Positions 1-6,314 of a stretch of 6,384 nt of DNA are shown in pieces (positions within the stretch are counted from its first letter, which is position 1; the number at the start of each line of letters is the position of its first letter). The translations under genes were made by a program, and so were the position numbers. A model generated the notes under the pieces. That model made no database searches. It had not been told where the DNA came from and saw nothing but the letters and a program-made list of their open reading frames with translations. Origin of the DNA: Pseudomonadota bacterium (GTDB lineage: Bacteria > Pseudomonadota > Alphaproteobacteria > Acetobacterales > Acetobacteraceae); contig JAJZHU010000141.1 of NCBI GenBank assembly GCA_021798375.1, positions 1 through 6,384 on the forward strand. The letters run 5' to 3'.

Positions 1-1260
1 GCATCGGCGTTCTACACCGGGGATATGCGCACCTCGTTCAACAAATTCCAGGATGACCTGCAGGCCGATATCGCGATGAATATGAAACAAGCCAACGAGG
101 AGGCGGATAACGGCGCGGCACTGGGGAAATCCGTCAGCCTGTGGATTTCCGTGCTTCTGGGCGTGTCGGCACTGCTGTGCATTACCATCGGCTTCTTGAT
201 GATCCGTGGCGTTTCCGTCCCGCTTGCCGCCATGACATTGGCGATGCAACGCCTCGCCGGCGGCGATACCGAGGTGGTTATTCCATTCGTGGGTCGTGGC
301 GACGAGGTCGGCGCCATGGCCGATTCCGTGCAGGTGTTCAAAGCCAACATGATCGAGACGGAGCGGCTGCGCGCCGGGCAGGAAGAACAAAAGCAGCGCG
401 CGGCGGCGGAACGGCGCAGTGCCATGCTCGATCTGGCAGCGAAATTCGAGGCCAGCGTCGGCGGCGTTGTCGGCAACGTTTCGTCGCAAGCCACCGAATT
501 GCAAGCCACCGCGCAGTCGATGGCCGCGACCTCCGAGGAGACGTCGCGCCAGTCGAGCACCGTCGCCGCGGCATCCGAACAGGCGACCAGCAATGTGGGC
601 ATGGTGGCCAGCGCCACCGAGGAACTTTCGGCGTCGGTCGGCGAGATCCTGCAACGGGTCAACGCTTCCAACCAGATGATCGGCGAGGCGGTAACCGAAA
701 CCACCAGCGCCAATCAGCAAATGCAGGGACTGTCTGAATCGGTGCGAAAGATCGGCGAGGTGGTCAGTTTGATCAACAGCATCGCCTCGCAGACCAATCT
801 GCTGGCGCTCAACGCAACCATCGAGGCGGCGCGCGCCGGTGATGTCGGCAAGGGGTTTGCGGTGGTGGCGAGCGAGGTCAAGGCCTTGGCCACGCAAACG
901 GCCAAGGCGACCGAGGTGATTTCCTCGCAAATCTCGGCGATCCAGGAAGTGACGCAAATTTCGGTGCAATCGATCCAACACATCAATACGCGGATCGGTC
1001 ACGTGGCGGATACCGCCATCGCGATTGCCGCGGCGGTCGAGCAGCAAGGGGCGGCAACCCGCGAGATTGCCCGCAACGTGACCGAGGCGGCACGCGGCAC
1101 CAGCGAGGTGAGCATGAACATCGGCGGCGTCAACGAGGCGGCGCAACAAACCGGCGCGGCGGCCAGCCAGGTGCTTTCGTCGGCGGGGGAACTTAGTAAA
1201 AACAGCGAGATCCTGAAATCCCAGGTGATGGCGTTCCTGGCCGAGGTGCGGGCGGCTTGA
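1..1260 (+). CDS. Methyl-accepting chemotaxis protein, 5'-truncated by window edge
   Basis: This is the C-terminal 419 residues of a transmembrane chemoreceptor, which signals through CheW/CheA to the flagellar motor. The frame is open from base 1, so the true start lies upstream. Numbered from the first visible codon, residues 1-45 are the end of the ligand-sensing region, about 46-68 form a hydrophobic membrane helix, 69-121 fit a HAMP linker (P-x-x-x-M ... GDEVGAMADSV), and 140-415 form the long Ala/Ser/Glu-rich coiled-coil signalling domain. The hairpin tip is unmistakable: SQTNLLALNATIEAARAG at 263-280, then KGFAVVASEVKALA. Two pairs fit the methylation consensus: E207/E208 (A-S-x-x-E-E-x-x-A-S) and E347/Q348 (A-A-x-x-E-Q-x-x-A-A). 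No C-terminal CheR-tethering pentapeptide (NWETF type) is present. The sensor domain is outside the window, so the ligand is unknown. It is convergent with aceA and nothing here links it to the glyoxylate genes. Confidence 0.96.
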   Translation, partial: ASAFYTGDMRTSFNKFQDDLQADIAMNMKQANEEADNGAALGKSVSLWISVLLGVSALLCITIGFLMIRGVSVPLAAMTLAMQRLAGGDTEVVIPFVGRGDEVGAMADSVQVFKANMIETERLRAGQEEQKQRAAAERRSAMLDLAAKFEASVGGVVGNVSSQATELQATAQSMAATSEETSRQSSTVAAASEQATSNVGMVASATEELSASVGEILQRVNASNQMIGEAVTETTSANQQMQGLSESVRKIGEVVSLINSIASQTNLLALNATIEAARAGDVGKGFAVVASEVKALATQTAKATEVISSQISAIQEVTQISVQSIQHINTRIGHVADTAIAIAAAVEQQGAATREIARNVTEAARGTSEVSMNIGGVNEAAQQTGAAASQVLSSAGELSKNSEILKSQVMAFLAEVRAA

Positions 1261-1277
1261 TCCCCATAAAACACCAA

Positions 1278-1308
1278 AACGGCCCGGAGGATATTGCTCC
1301 GGGCCGTT
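1278..1308. terminator. Intrinsic terminator between convergent MCP and aceA genes
   Basis: A perfect 12-bp stem (1278-1289 pairing with 1297-1308, arm AACGGCCCGGAG) closes a 7-nt loop. On the - strand it lies about 23 nt past the aceA stop and is followed by a T-rich tail (GTTTTGGTGTTTTATG), the classic Rho-independent form, so it should end aceA transcription. On the + strand it starts 17 nt after the MCP stop, but the tail there is only GTTGGTATC, so termination in that direction is probably weaker. It may serve both genes. Confidence 0.88.
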
Positions 1309-1331
1309 GGTATCACGCGATTAGTTAAGTA

Positions 1332-2921
1332 TTAGAACTGGTTCATCGTGTTGTGCGCGCCGCCGGCCTTCAGGGCCGCATCGCCGGCGAAATATTCCTT
1401 GTGATCATCGCCGATGTCGGAACCCGACATGTTCTGATGCTTCACGCAGGCAATGCCGCCGCGAATTTCCTGACGCTGCACATTGAGCACATATCCAAGC
1501 ATGCCCTGCGTGCCGAAATATTCCTTCGACAGATTGTCGGTGGACAGCGCCGCCGTGTGATAGGTCGGCAGAGTGATCAGGTGATGGAAGATACCGGCCC
1601 GCTTTGAGGAATCCGCCTGGAAGGTGCGAATACGCTCGTCCGCGGCATCGGCCAGCGCGGTGCCGTCATAATCCACGCTCATCAAGGCCGCACGGTTGTA
1701 GGCCGACACATCCTTGCCTTCCTTGGCCCAGGCATCATACACCTGCTGGCGGAAATTCAACGTCCAGTTGAACGACGGCGAGTTGTTATACACCAGCTTG
1801 GCGTTCGGCACGACCGCGCGAATCCGGTCCATCATGCCGGCAATCTGCTCCACATGCGGCTTCTCGGTTTCGATCCACAGCAGGTCGGCGCCATTTTGCA
1901 GCGACGTGATCGAGTCGAGCACGCAGCGATCCTCGCCCGATCCGGCGCGGAACTGATAGAGGTTGCTGGCAAGGCGCTTGGGCCGCAACAATTTGCCGTC
2001 GCGATTGAGGATCACATCGCCGTTGGTGCAGTTTTCGGCGTTGATTTCTTCGCAATCCAGGAACGAGTTATATTGATCGCCCAAATCGCCGGGTTGATGG
2101 CTTACCGCGATCTGCTTGGTAAGACCAGCGCCCAGAGAATCCGTGCGGGTCACGATGATGCCGTCTTCCACGCCGAGTTCGAGGAAGGCGTAACGGCAAG
2201 CGCGCACCTTGGCGATGAAATCTTCGTGCGGCACGGTCACTTTGCCGTCTTGATGGCCGCATTGCTTTTCGTCGGACACCTGGTTTTCGATCTGCAGCGC
2301 GCAGGCGCCTGCCTCGATCATTTTCTTCGCCAACAGATAGGTCGCCTCGGCGTTGCCGAATCCCGCGTCGATGTCGGCGATGATCGGCACCACATGGGTC
2401 TGAAAGTTTTCAACCTGTGCGAGCGCCGCTTTTTCCTTCGCGCTGTCGCCGGCCTTGCGCGCCGCGTCGATTTCGCGGAACAGGCCGCCGAGTTCGCGGG
2501 CGTCGGCCTGGCGCAGAAAGGTGTAAATTTCTTCGATCAGCGCCGGCACCGAGGTTTTTTCATGCATCGATTGGTCGGGCAGCGGGCCGAACTCGGAGCG
2601 CAGCGCCGCGATCATCCAGCCCGACAGATACACATAGCGGCGTTCGGTGCTGCCGAAATGCTTCTTGATGGAAATCAGCGCCTGCTGGGCGATGAACCCA
2701 TGCCAGCAACCCAGCGACTGCGTGTAGTTGGCGGGGTCGGCATCATAAGCCGCCATATCCTTGCGCATGATGGCGGCGGTATAGCGGGCAATGTCCAAAC
2801 CGGTATGGAAACGGTTCTGCAAACGCATGCGGGCGACGGATTCGGCGTGAATGCCGTCCCAGGTGCCGTTCTTGCTTTTGATGAGATGGTTCATCTTGGT
2901 GGTGTGATCTTGATAAGTCAT
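1332..2921 (-). CDS. aceA: Isocitrate lyase, long (about 530-residue) Pseudomonas-type form
   Basis: This cytosolic enzyme cleaves isocitrate to succinate and glyoxylate, the first step of the glyoxylate shunt. The 529-residue product carries the signature KQCGH at 219-223, with catalytic Cys221. The metal-binding motif ADIDAGFGN is at 182-190, with Asp183 exactly 38 residues before Cys221 as in the E. coli enzyme. YNNSPSFNW (378-386), HHLITLPTYHTAALS (446-460) and the C-terminal HQNMSGSDIGDDHKEYFAG are also present. From memory it closely follows the 531-residue Pseudomonas aeruginosa protein along its length and is about 95 residues longer than E. coli AceA (434). The ATG at 2921 is preceded by GGAAG with a 6-nt spacer, and the N-terminus aligns with the family (RMRLQNRFHTGLDIARYTAAIMRKDM at 31-56), so this start is preferred. 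Its upstream neighbour on the same strand is the IclR regulator, 159 bp away. No frameshift or missing residue is seen. Confidence 0.98.
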   Translation of the reverse strand: MTYQDHTTKMNHLIKSKNGTWDGIHAESVARMRLQNRFHTGLDIARYTAAIMRKDMAAYDADPANYTQSLGCWHGFIAQQALISIKKHFGSTERRYVYLSGWMIAALRSEFGPLPDQSMHEKTSVPALIEEIYTFLRQADARELGGLFREIDAARKAGDSAKEKAALAQVENFQTHVVPIIADIDAGFGNAEATYLLAKKMIEAGACALQIENQVSDEKQCGHQDGKVTVPHEDFIAKVRACRYAFLELGVEDGIIVTRTDSLGAGLTKQIAVSHQPGDLGDQYNSFLDCEEINAENCTNGDVILNRDGKLLRPKRLASNLYQFRAGSGEDRCVLDSITSLQNGADLLWIETEKPHVEQIAGMMDRIRAVVPNAKLVYNNSPSFNWTLNFRQQVYDAWAKEGKDVSAYNRAALMSVDYDGTALADAADERIRTFQADSSKRAGIFHHLITLPTYHTAALSTDNLSKEYFGTQGMLGYVLNVQRQEIRGGIACVKHQNMSGSDIGDDHKEYFAGDAALKAGGAHNTMNQF

Positions 2922-2976
2922 CTTAATCTTCCGGTTTGGTTGAGGCGAATTGCTGGGCTCCTCATACAGAGCCTTG

Positions 2977-2988
2977 CCCTTATAAGGG
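2977..2988. promoter_or_regulatory. Perfect 12-bp palindrome in the aceA leader
   Basis: CCCTTATAAGGG is a perfect 12-bp palindrome 55-66 nt upstream of the aceA start codon. It could be a protein-binding dyad, since it contains a TATAAG sequence on both strands that might also act as a -10 element. In RNA it could form only a short hairpin. It is flanked at 2986-3001 by a purine-rich G-run tract. No specific regulator can be assigned. Confidence 0.4.
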
Positions 2989-3009
2989 AGGGGAAGGCGG
3001 GTGAAATAC

Positions 3010-3037
3010 AGAGTAAATATTGACCAAAACCTGTAAA
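3010..3037 (-). promoter_or_regulatory. Candidate aceA promoter
   Basis: On the - strand, TTTACA (3037-3032, 5 of 6 to the sigma70 -35) is followed after 16 bp by TACTCT (3015-3010, a poor -10 that keeps only TA and the final T). Transcription would then begin near 3003 and leave a leader of about 80 nt. Both hexamers overlap the GTAAA repeats, as expected if a regulator acts here. The -10 match is weak and other placements are possible. Confidence 0.28.
3012..3026. promoter_or_regulatory. Possible weak IclR-type operator before aceA
   Basis: AGTAAATATTGACCA matches the stronger operator-like 15-mer upstream of glcB (4035-4049) at 11 of 15 positions, and GTAAATATTGAC within it is a 10-of-12 palindrome. 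It overlaps the candidate aceA -10. If real, it would place aceA under the adjacent IclR regulator. The match was made by eye and could be chance in an AT-rich patch. Confidence 0.35.
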
Positions 3038-3095
3038 GTTGTAACGAAATGACGTAAATCTGCCGGTAGCCAGTAAATCTTTACACGATATTTAC
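3013..3095. repeat. Recurring GTAAA elements with about 20-bp spacing upstream of aceA
   Basis: GTAAA begins at 3013, 3033, 3054 and 3073 on the + strand, with steps of 20, 21 and 19 bp, or about two helical turns. Inverted copies lie at 3080-3084 (TTTAC) and 3090-3095 (ATTTAC). The 3073 copy pairs with 3080-3084 as GTAAA-TC-TTTAC. The last two inverted copies fall inside the final codons of the upstream regulator gene. Such phasing suits a protein binding cooperatively to one face of the DNA. The binding protein is unknown. Confidence 0.5.
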
Positions 3096-3923
3096 AAGCG
3101 GTGAAGGTTTGATGCCGCCGATCGAGGCGGTGATCCGCCCGGCGGTCGCAAGCAGCATTTCTCCCAGCGAGGCAATGCGTTCCAGCGACAAGCGGGCCGA
3201 GGGGCCAGACACCGAAACTCCCGCGATCGCTTCGCCATATTCGTTGAAAATCGCCGCGGCGGCGCAACGCATCCCGCTGCTGGCCTCTTCGTCGTCAACC
3301 GCCCAACCCTGACGGCGGAACAGATCCAAGGCGCCAAACATCGTCTCCATGTCGGTGATGGTGTGGGATGTTAACCGTGGCATACCCTTTTGATGCAGGA
3401 TATCGGCGGCTTTGGAACGCGGCATCCATGACAGCAGCGCCTTGCCGACGCCGGAGGCATGGATGGCGCGCCGCTCGCCGGTGCGGAAAAAAGCACGAAT
3501 GGTTTGACGGCATTCGATTTGTGAAACGAACACCACCTCGCCTTGGTCCAGCAGGCCAAGATTGACGGTTTCATGCGACGATTCCATCAGATCCGACATC
3601 GCGCCACGCCCGACGATGGCCAGTTGGTTGCGCCGTTGAAAACCCATGCCGATGCGAAAGGCTTCGACGCCGATGCCCCAGGTCTGATCGGATTCGAAAA
3701 ATTGGACAAAGCCGTTGTCGCTCAATGTGCTGAGGATGCGGTGTACCGTGGAGGTGGGCATCGCGGCGCGTTGCGATAGCTCCGCCAGCGTTTGGCTGTC
3801 GGCTTGGGAGAGGATTTTCAACAGGCTCAAGGATCGTTCGAGCGATTGCACGTTTTTGACCGTTTTGCTGTCGGCGATGGTTCTGGGGCGTCCTCGCGGG
3901 CGTCTGGCTTCGGGTTTTGTCAT
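3081..3923 (-). CDS. IclR-family transcriptional regulator, probable glyoxylate shunt regulator
   Basis: This 280-residue protein has a winged helix-turn-helix at about 24-85 (SLERSLSLLKILSQ, then TLAELSQRAAMPTSTVHRILSTL) and an IclR effector domain at about 100-270 (HASGVGKALLS, DDEEASSGMRCAAAAIF, VSVSGPSARLS). Residues recalled as contacting glyoxylate or pyruvate in E. coli IclR (G160, A161, D212, C222, S239, S241) fall at a constant offset of two here: G158, V159, D210, C220, S237 and S239. The N-terminus RRPRGRPR (7-14) resembles an AT-hook. The frame is open far upstream, but the ATG at 3923 is chosen because it has AAGGAG 5 nt upstream and the protein begins where the family does; the extension would run through the divergent glcB gene. 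It is divergent from glcB and upstream of aceA on the same strand with no clear terminator between, so some read-through is possible. It could be an orthologue of IclR or of the glyoxylate-responsive BhcR type; no symbol is assigned. Confidence 0.93.
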   Translation of the reverse strand: MTKPEARRPRGRPRTIADSKTVKNVQSLERSLSLLKILSQADSQTLAELSQRAAMPTSTVHRILSTLSDNGFVQFFESDQTWGIGVEAFRIGMGFQRRNQLAIVGRGAMSDLMESSHETVNLGLLDQGEVVFVSQIECRQTIRAFFRTGERRAIHASGVGKALLSWMPRSKAADILHQKGMPRLTSHTITDMETMFGALDLFRRQGWAVDDEEASSGMRCAAAAIFNEYGEAIAGVSVSGPSARLSLERIASLGEMLLATAGRITASIGGIKPSPLVNIV

Positions 3924-3928
3924 CTTGG

Positions 3929-3934
3929 CTCCTT
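3929..3934 (-). promoter_or_regulatory. Ribosome binding site that fixes the iclR-type gene start
   Basis: Read on the - strand, AAGGAG lies 5 nt before the ATG at 3923. It supports the 280-residue protein over an in-frame 424-residue reading that would begin at 4355, inside the divergent malate synthase gene. Confidence 0.8.
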
Positions 3935-3943
3935 TGCTGAACG

Positions 3944-3958
3944 CGGAAAAATTTTGCA
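3944..3958. promoter_or_regulatory. IclR-box-like site next to the regulator gene
   Basis: CGGAAAAATTTTGCA is identical at 13 of 15 positions to the glcB-proximal site (4035-4049) and matches 10 of 14 defined positions of the E. coli IclR consensus TGGAAATNATTTCCA (recalled). Its centre is an AAAA-A-TTTT dyad. It lies 21 nt upstream of the regulator's start codon, a position suited to autoregulation. Confidence 0.5.
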
Positions 3959-3980
3959 TCGATGATGCCGTCATAAAACA

Positions 3981-4011
3981 ATTGGAAAATATAAAAACCT
4001 TTTGTTCCAAT
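3981..4011. repeat. Inverted repeat midway between iclR-type gene and glcB
   Basis: The arms ATTGGAA (3981-3987) and TTCCAAT (4005-4011) form a perfect 7-bp inverted repeat around a 17-bp AT-rich centre. Each arm carries the TGGAA half-site of the IclR consensus pointing inwards. Its centre (3996) is 45 bp from the site centred at 3951 and 46 bp from that at 4042. There is no T-run of terminator type in a sensible position, so a DNA-binding role is more likely than termination. Confidence 0.45.
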
Positions 4012-4014
4012 GAA

Positions 4015-4044
4015 TTGCAAATTTCTTTTAATTTCGGAAATATT
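4015..4044 (+). promoter_or_regulatory. Candidate glcB promoter
   Basis: TTGCAA (4015-4020, 4 of 6 to -35) is followed after 18 bp by AATATT (4039-4044, 4 of 6 to -10). The -10 is inside the IclR-like box, so binding there would block polymerase. Both hexamers are weak, and AT-rich sequence yields such matches easily. Confidence 0.25.
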
Positions 4045-4049
4045 TTCCA
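4035..4049. promoter_or_regulatory. IclR-box-like operator upstream of glcB
   Basis: CGGAAATATTTTCCA matches 12 of the 14 defined positions of the E. coli IclR operator consensus TGGAAATNATTTCCA (recalled). Its core GGAAA-TAT-TTTCC (4036-4048) is a perfect inverted repeat. It lies 70 bp upstream of the glcB start, in the divergent gap beside the IclR-family gene. This is the best operator candidate in the window. Confidence 0.62.
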
Positions 4050-4118
4050 GAAAAATTGCACCGAGGTTCGATGAATGTTAAACGTCGCATCCATTTTGTT
4101 GACGCGCGGGGAAAAACG

Positions 4119-6281
4119 ATGAGTTTTGTTCAGGTGAAAAATCTTGCTGTGGCCGGCAGCCTGCATCAGTTTTTGATGACCGAGGCTTTGCCCGGATCGG
4201 GCATTTCCCCTGACGACTTCTGGGCCGGGCTCGCCGCGATGATCGCCGAATTCGCCCCCCGCAACAAAGCGTTGCTGAATCGGCGCGACGAATTGCAAGC
4301 CAAGCTCGATGGCTTCATGAAGGCTCATCGCGGCAGCCAGTTCGATGCCGCGCAATATACCGCGTTTTTGCGCGAAATCGGCTATTTGTTGCCTGAGCCG
4401 CCGGTCGCCCAGATCGAAACGGCCAATATCGATGCTGAGATCGCCTTGGTGGCGGGGCCACAGTTGGTGGTGCCGATGTCCAACGCGCGCTATTCATTGA
4501 ACGCCGCCAATGCGCGTTGGGGTAGCCTCTATGATGCGCTTTACGGCACCGACGCGCTGCCGCGCGAGCCGGGCGAGGAGGGGACGGGCTATAATGCCGC
4601 GCGCGGGGCGCGGGTTGTGGCCAGGGCCAAGGCATTTTTGGATCAGGTCGTGCCGCTTGAAGGCCACAGCCACGCCGATGTCGCCTCGTATGCGGTCGTC
4701 GGCGGCAAGCTGCGGGCGACCACGGTTGGCGGCGCCACTGCCGGTCTGCGCGATGCCGGTCAATTGGCGGGCTTCAAGGGCGAGGCTGCCGCCCCCACGG
4801 CGATCTTGCTGTGCAACCACGGCCTGCACATCGACCTTGTGATCGATCGCACCGCCAATGTGGGCCGCACCGATCCGGCTGGTGTGGCCGATATCGTGCT
4901 GGAATCCGCGCTTAGTTCGATCATGGATATGGAAGACAGCGTGGCGGCGGTGGATGCCGCCGACAAGGTGACGGTCTATCGCAACTGGCTGGGGCTGATG
5001 AAGGGCGATCTTTCGGAACGCTTTGAAAAGCAGGGCCGGATGATGACCCGCACCTTGAATCCCGACCGGATTTATACCGGCGTGGATGGCGCCGAGTTGC
5101 GGCTGCATGGGCGCAGCATGATGCTGAACCGCAATGTCGGTTTGCATATGTATTCAGATGCGGTGCGCGATGCCTCGGGGGCCGAGGTTCCCGAAGGCCT
5201 GATCGATGTGATGGTGATCGCGTTGATCGCGCGGCATAATTTGTTCGGCGCCGATGCGCTGCGCAACAGTCGCACTGGCGCGGTTTATATCGTGAAGCCG
5301 AAAATGCACGGCCCCGACGAGGTCGCGTTTGTGAACACGACGTTCGATCGGGCCGAGGATCTTCTGTCGTTGCCGCGCAATACCCTGAAAATGGGCATCA
5401 TGGACGAAGAGCGCCGCACCTCGGTCAATCTGATGGCCTGCGTTCAGGCCGCCAAATCGCGGGTGTTCTTTATCAACACCGGCTTTCTCGATCGCACCGG
5501 CGATGAAATTCACACCTCGATCGAGGGTGGCCCGTTCGTGCGCAAGAACGACATCAAAAATGCCGCCTGGATCAAGGCCTATGAGGATCAGAACGTCGAT
5601 ATCGGCCTGTTGAGCGGTCTGCCCGGCAAGGCGCAGATCGGCAAGGGCATGTGGGCGGCGCCCGATTTGATGGGTGATTTGATGGTGCAGAAAATTGGCC
5701 ATCCGATGGCCGGCGCCAGCACCGCCTGGGTGCCTTCGCCCACCGCCGCCACCTTGCATGCCACGCATTATCATCAGGTGGATGTAACCGCGCGCCAACA
5801 CGAACTGGCCAGCCGTCCGCGCGCGCCGCTGGCCAATCTGTTGACCATTCCGTTCGCCGTGGCAACGCCCTCACCCGCCGACATCCAGCAGGAACTGGAT
5901 AACAACGCGCAGGGCATCCTGGGCTATGTGGTGCGCTGGATCGATCAGGGCATTGGCTGTTCCAAGGTGCCGGACATCAACAACATCGGCTTGATGGAAG
6001 ATCGTGCGACCTTGCGCATCTCCAGCCAGCACATCGCCAACTGGTTGTTGCACGGCGTGGTGAGCAAGGATCAGATCATGGCCACGCTGAAACGCATGGC
6101 GGTGATTGTCGATGCTCAGAACCAGGACGATCCGCTTTATCGGCCGATGGCGCCCTATTTCGATGGCGTGGCATTCCAGGCCGCCAGCGATCTGATCTTC
6201 AAGGGCCGCGATCAACCCAATGGCTATACCGAATTCCTGCTGCACGCCCGTCGCCGCCAGGCCAAGGCACGGGGGAACTGA
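4119..6281 (+). CDS. glcB: Malate synthase G
   Basis: This cytosolic monomeric TIM-barrel enzyme condenses glyoxylate with acetyl-CoA to give malate, the second step of the glyoxylate shunt. The 720-residue product matches the family's usual 720-740. Visible motifs include ESALSSIMDMEDSVAA (262-277), LNRNVG with Arg338, KPKMHGPDEVAF (393-404), MGIMDEERRTSVNL with Glu430, FINTGFLDRTGDEIHT with Asp458, GIGCSKVPDI with Cys614 and LMEDRATLRISSQHIANWL with Asp628. These correspond to E. coli Arg338, Glu427, Asp455, Cys617 and Asp631, with the same spacing between the last pairs. The ATG at 4119 is chosen because MSFVQVKNLAVAGSLHQFL aligns with the normal family N-terminus; GGGG lies 7 nt upstream. 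An in-frame ATG at 4071 (GAGG 4 nt upstream) would add 16 residues and cannot be excluded. The long form G, rather than the short AceB type, partners aceA here. No aceK kinase gene is in the window. Confidence 0.98.
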   Translation: MSFVQVKNLAVAGSLHQFLMTEALPGSGISPDDFWAGLAAMIAEFAPRNKALLNRRDELQAKLDGFMKAHRGSQFDAAQYTAFLREIGYLLPEPPVAQIETANIDAEIALVAGPQLVVPMSNARYSLNAANARWGSLYDALYGTDALPREPGEEGTGYNAARGARVVARAKAFLDQVVPLEGHSHADVASYAVVGGKLRATTVGGATAGLRDAGQLAGFKGEAAAPTAILLCNHGLHIDLVIDRTANVGRTDPAGVADIVLESALSSIMDMEDSVAAVDAADKVTVYRNWLGLMKGDLSERFEKQGRMMTRTLNPDRIYTGVDGAELRLHGRSMMLNRNVGLHMYSDAVRDASGAEVPEGLIDVMVIALIARHNLFGADALRNSRTGAVYIVKPKMHGPDEVAFVNTTFDRAEDLLSLPRNTLKMGIMDEERRTSVNLMACVQAAKSRVFFINTGFLDRTGDEIHTSIEGGPFVRKNDIKNAAWIKAYEDQNVDIGLLSGLPGKAQIGKGMWAAPDLMGDLMVQKIGHPMAGASTAWVPSPTAATLHATHYHQVDVTARQHELASRPRAPLANLLTIPFAVATPSPADIQQELDNNAQGILGYVVRWIDQGIGCSKVPDINNIGLMEDRATLRISSQHIANWLLHGVVSKDQIMATLKRMAVIVDAQNQDDPLYRPMAPYFDGVAFQAASDLIFKGRDQPNGYTEFLLHARRRQAKARGN

Positions 6282-6287
6282 TAGTCT

Positions 6288-6314
6288 GGACATTGCGGGG
6301 CGGGGGCGCTGTCC
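6288..6314 (+). other. Weak stem-loop after glcB
   Basis: GGACA (6288-6292) pairs with TGTCC (6310-6314), and GCG (6295-6297) with CGC (6307-6309) across a 2-nt bulge, giving eight base pairs around a 9-nt G-rich loop just after the glcB stop. No T-run follows, so it is not a convincing intrinsic terminator; it could protect an mRNA end or be chance in G-rich sequence. Confidence 0.25.

Noticed and set aside
141..737. Out-of-frame open frames over the chemoreceptor, including 12-713 on the - strand
   Set aside because: The in-frame chemoreceptor translation is unambiguous; these alternatives are Arg-rich or Ser/Ala-rich shadows.
1854..3023. A 389-codon open frame on the + strand opposite aceA
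   Set aside because: It is the antisense shadow of a clear isocitrate lyase gene. High GC and codon bias keep stops out of the opposite frame; the translation shows no recognisable domain and the start lacks a ribosome binding site in a sensible context.
3073..3084. GTAAA-TC-TTTAC as a terminator for the regulator gene or as a TyrR-type box
   Set aside because: The stem is 5 bp with a 2-nt loop, which cannot form an RNA hairpin. The TyrR consensus recalled has six bases between the arms, not two.
4013..4023. AATTGCAAATT as a RamB/ScfR-type TTTGCAAA operator
   Set aside because: It is one base short of the motif on the - strand (TTTGCAAT), occurs in AT-rich sequence where chance matches are common, and no such regulator gene is nearby.
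3924..4355. In-frame 144-residue N-terminal extension of the IclR-type regulator
   Set aside because: It would overlap the start of glcB and cross the AT-rich divergent control region. The ATG at 3923 has an excellent ribosome binding site and matches the family start.
4494..5147. Long antisense frames opposite glcB, also at 5154-5801 and 5871-6293
   Set aside because: They are shadows of malate synthase G with low-complexity, His/Arg/Gly-rich translations and no family resemblance.
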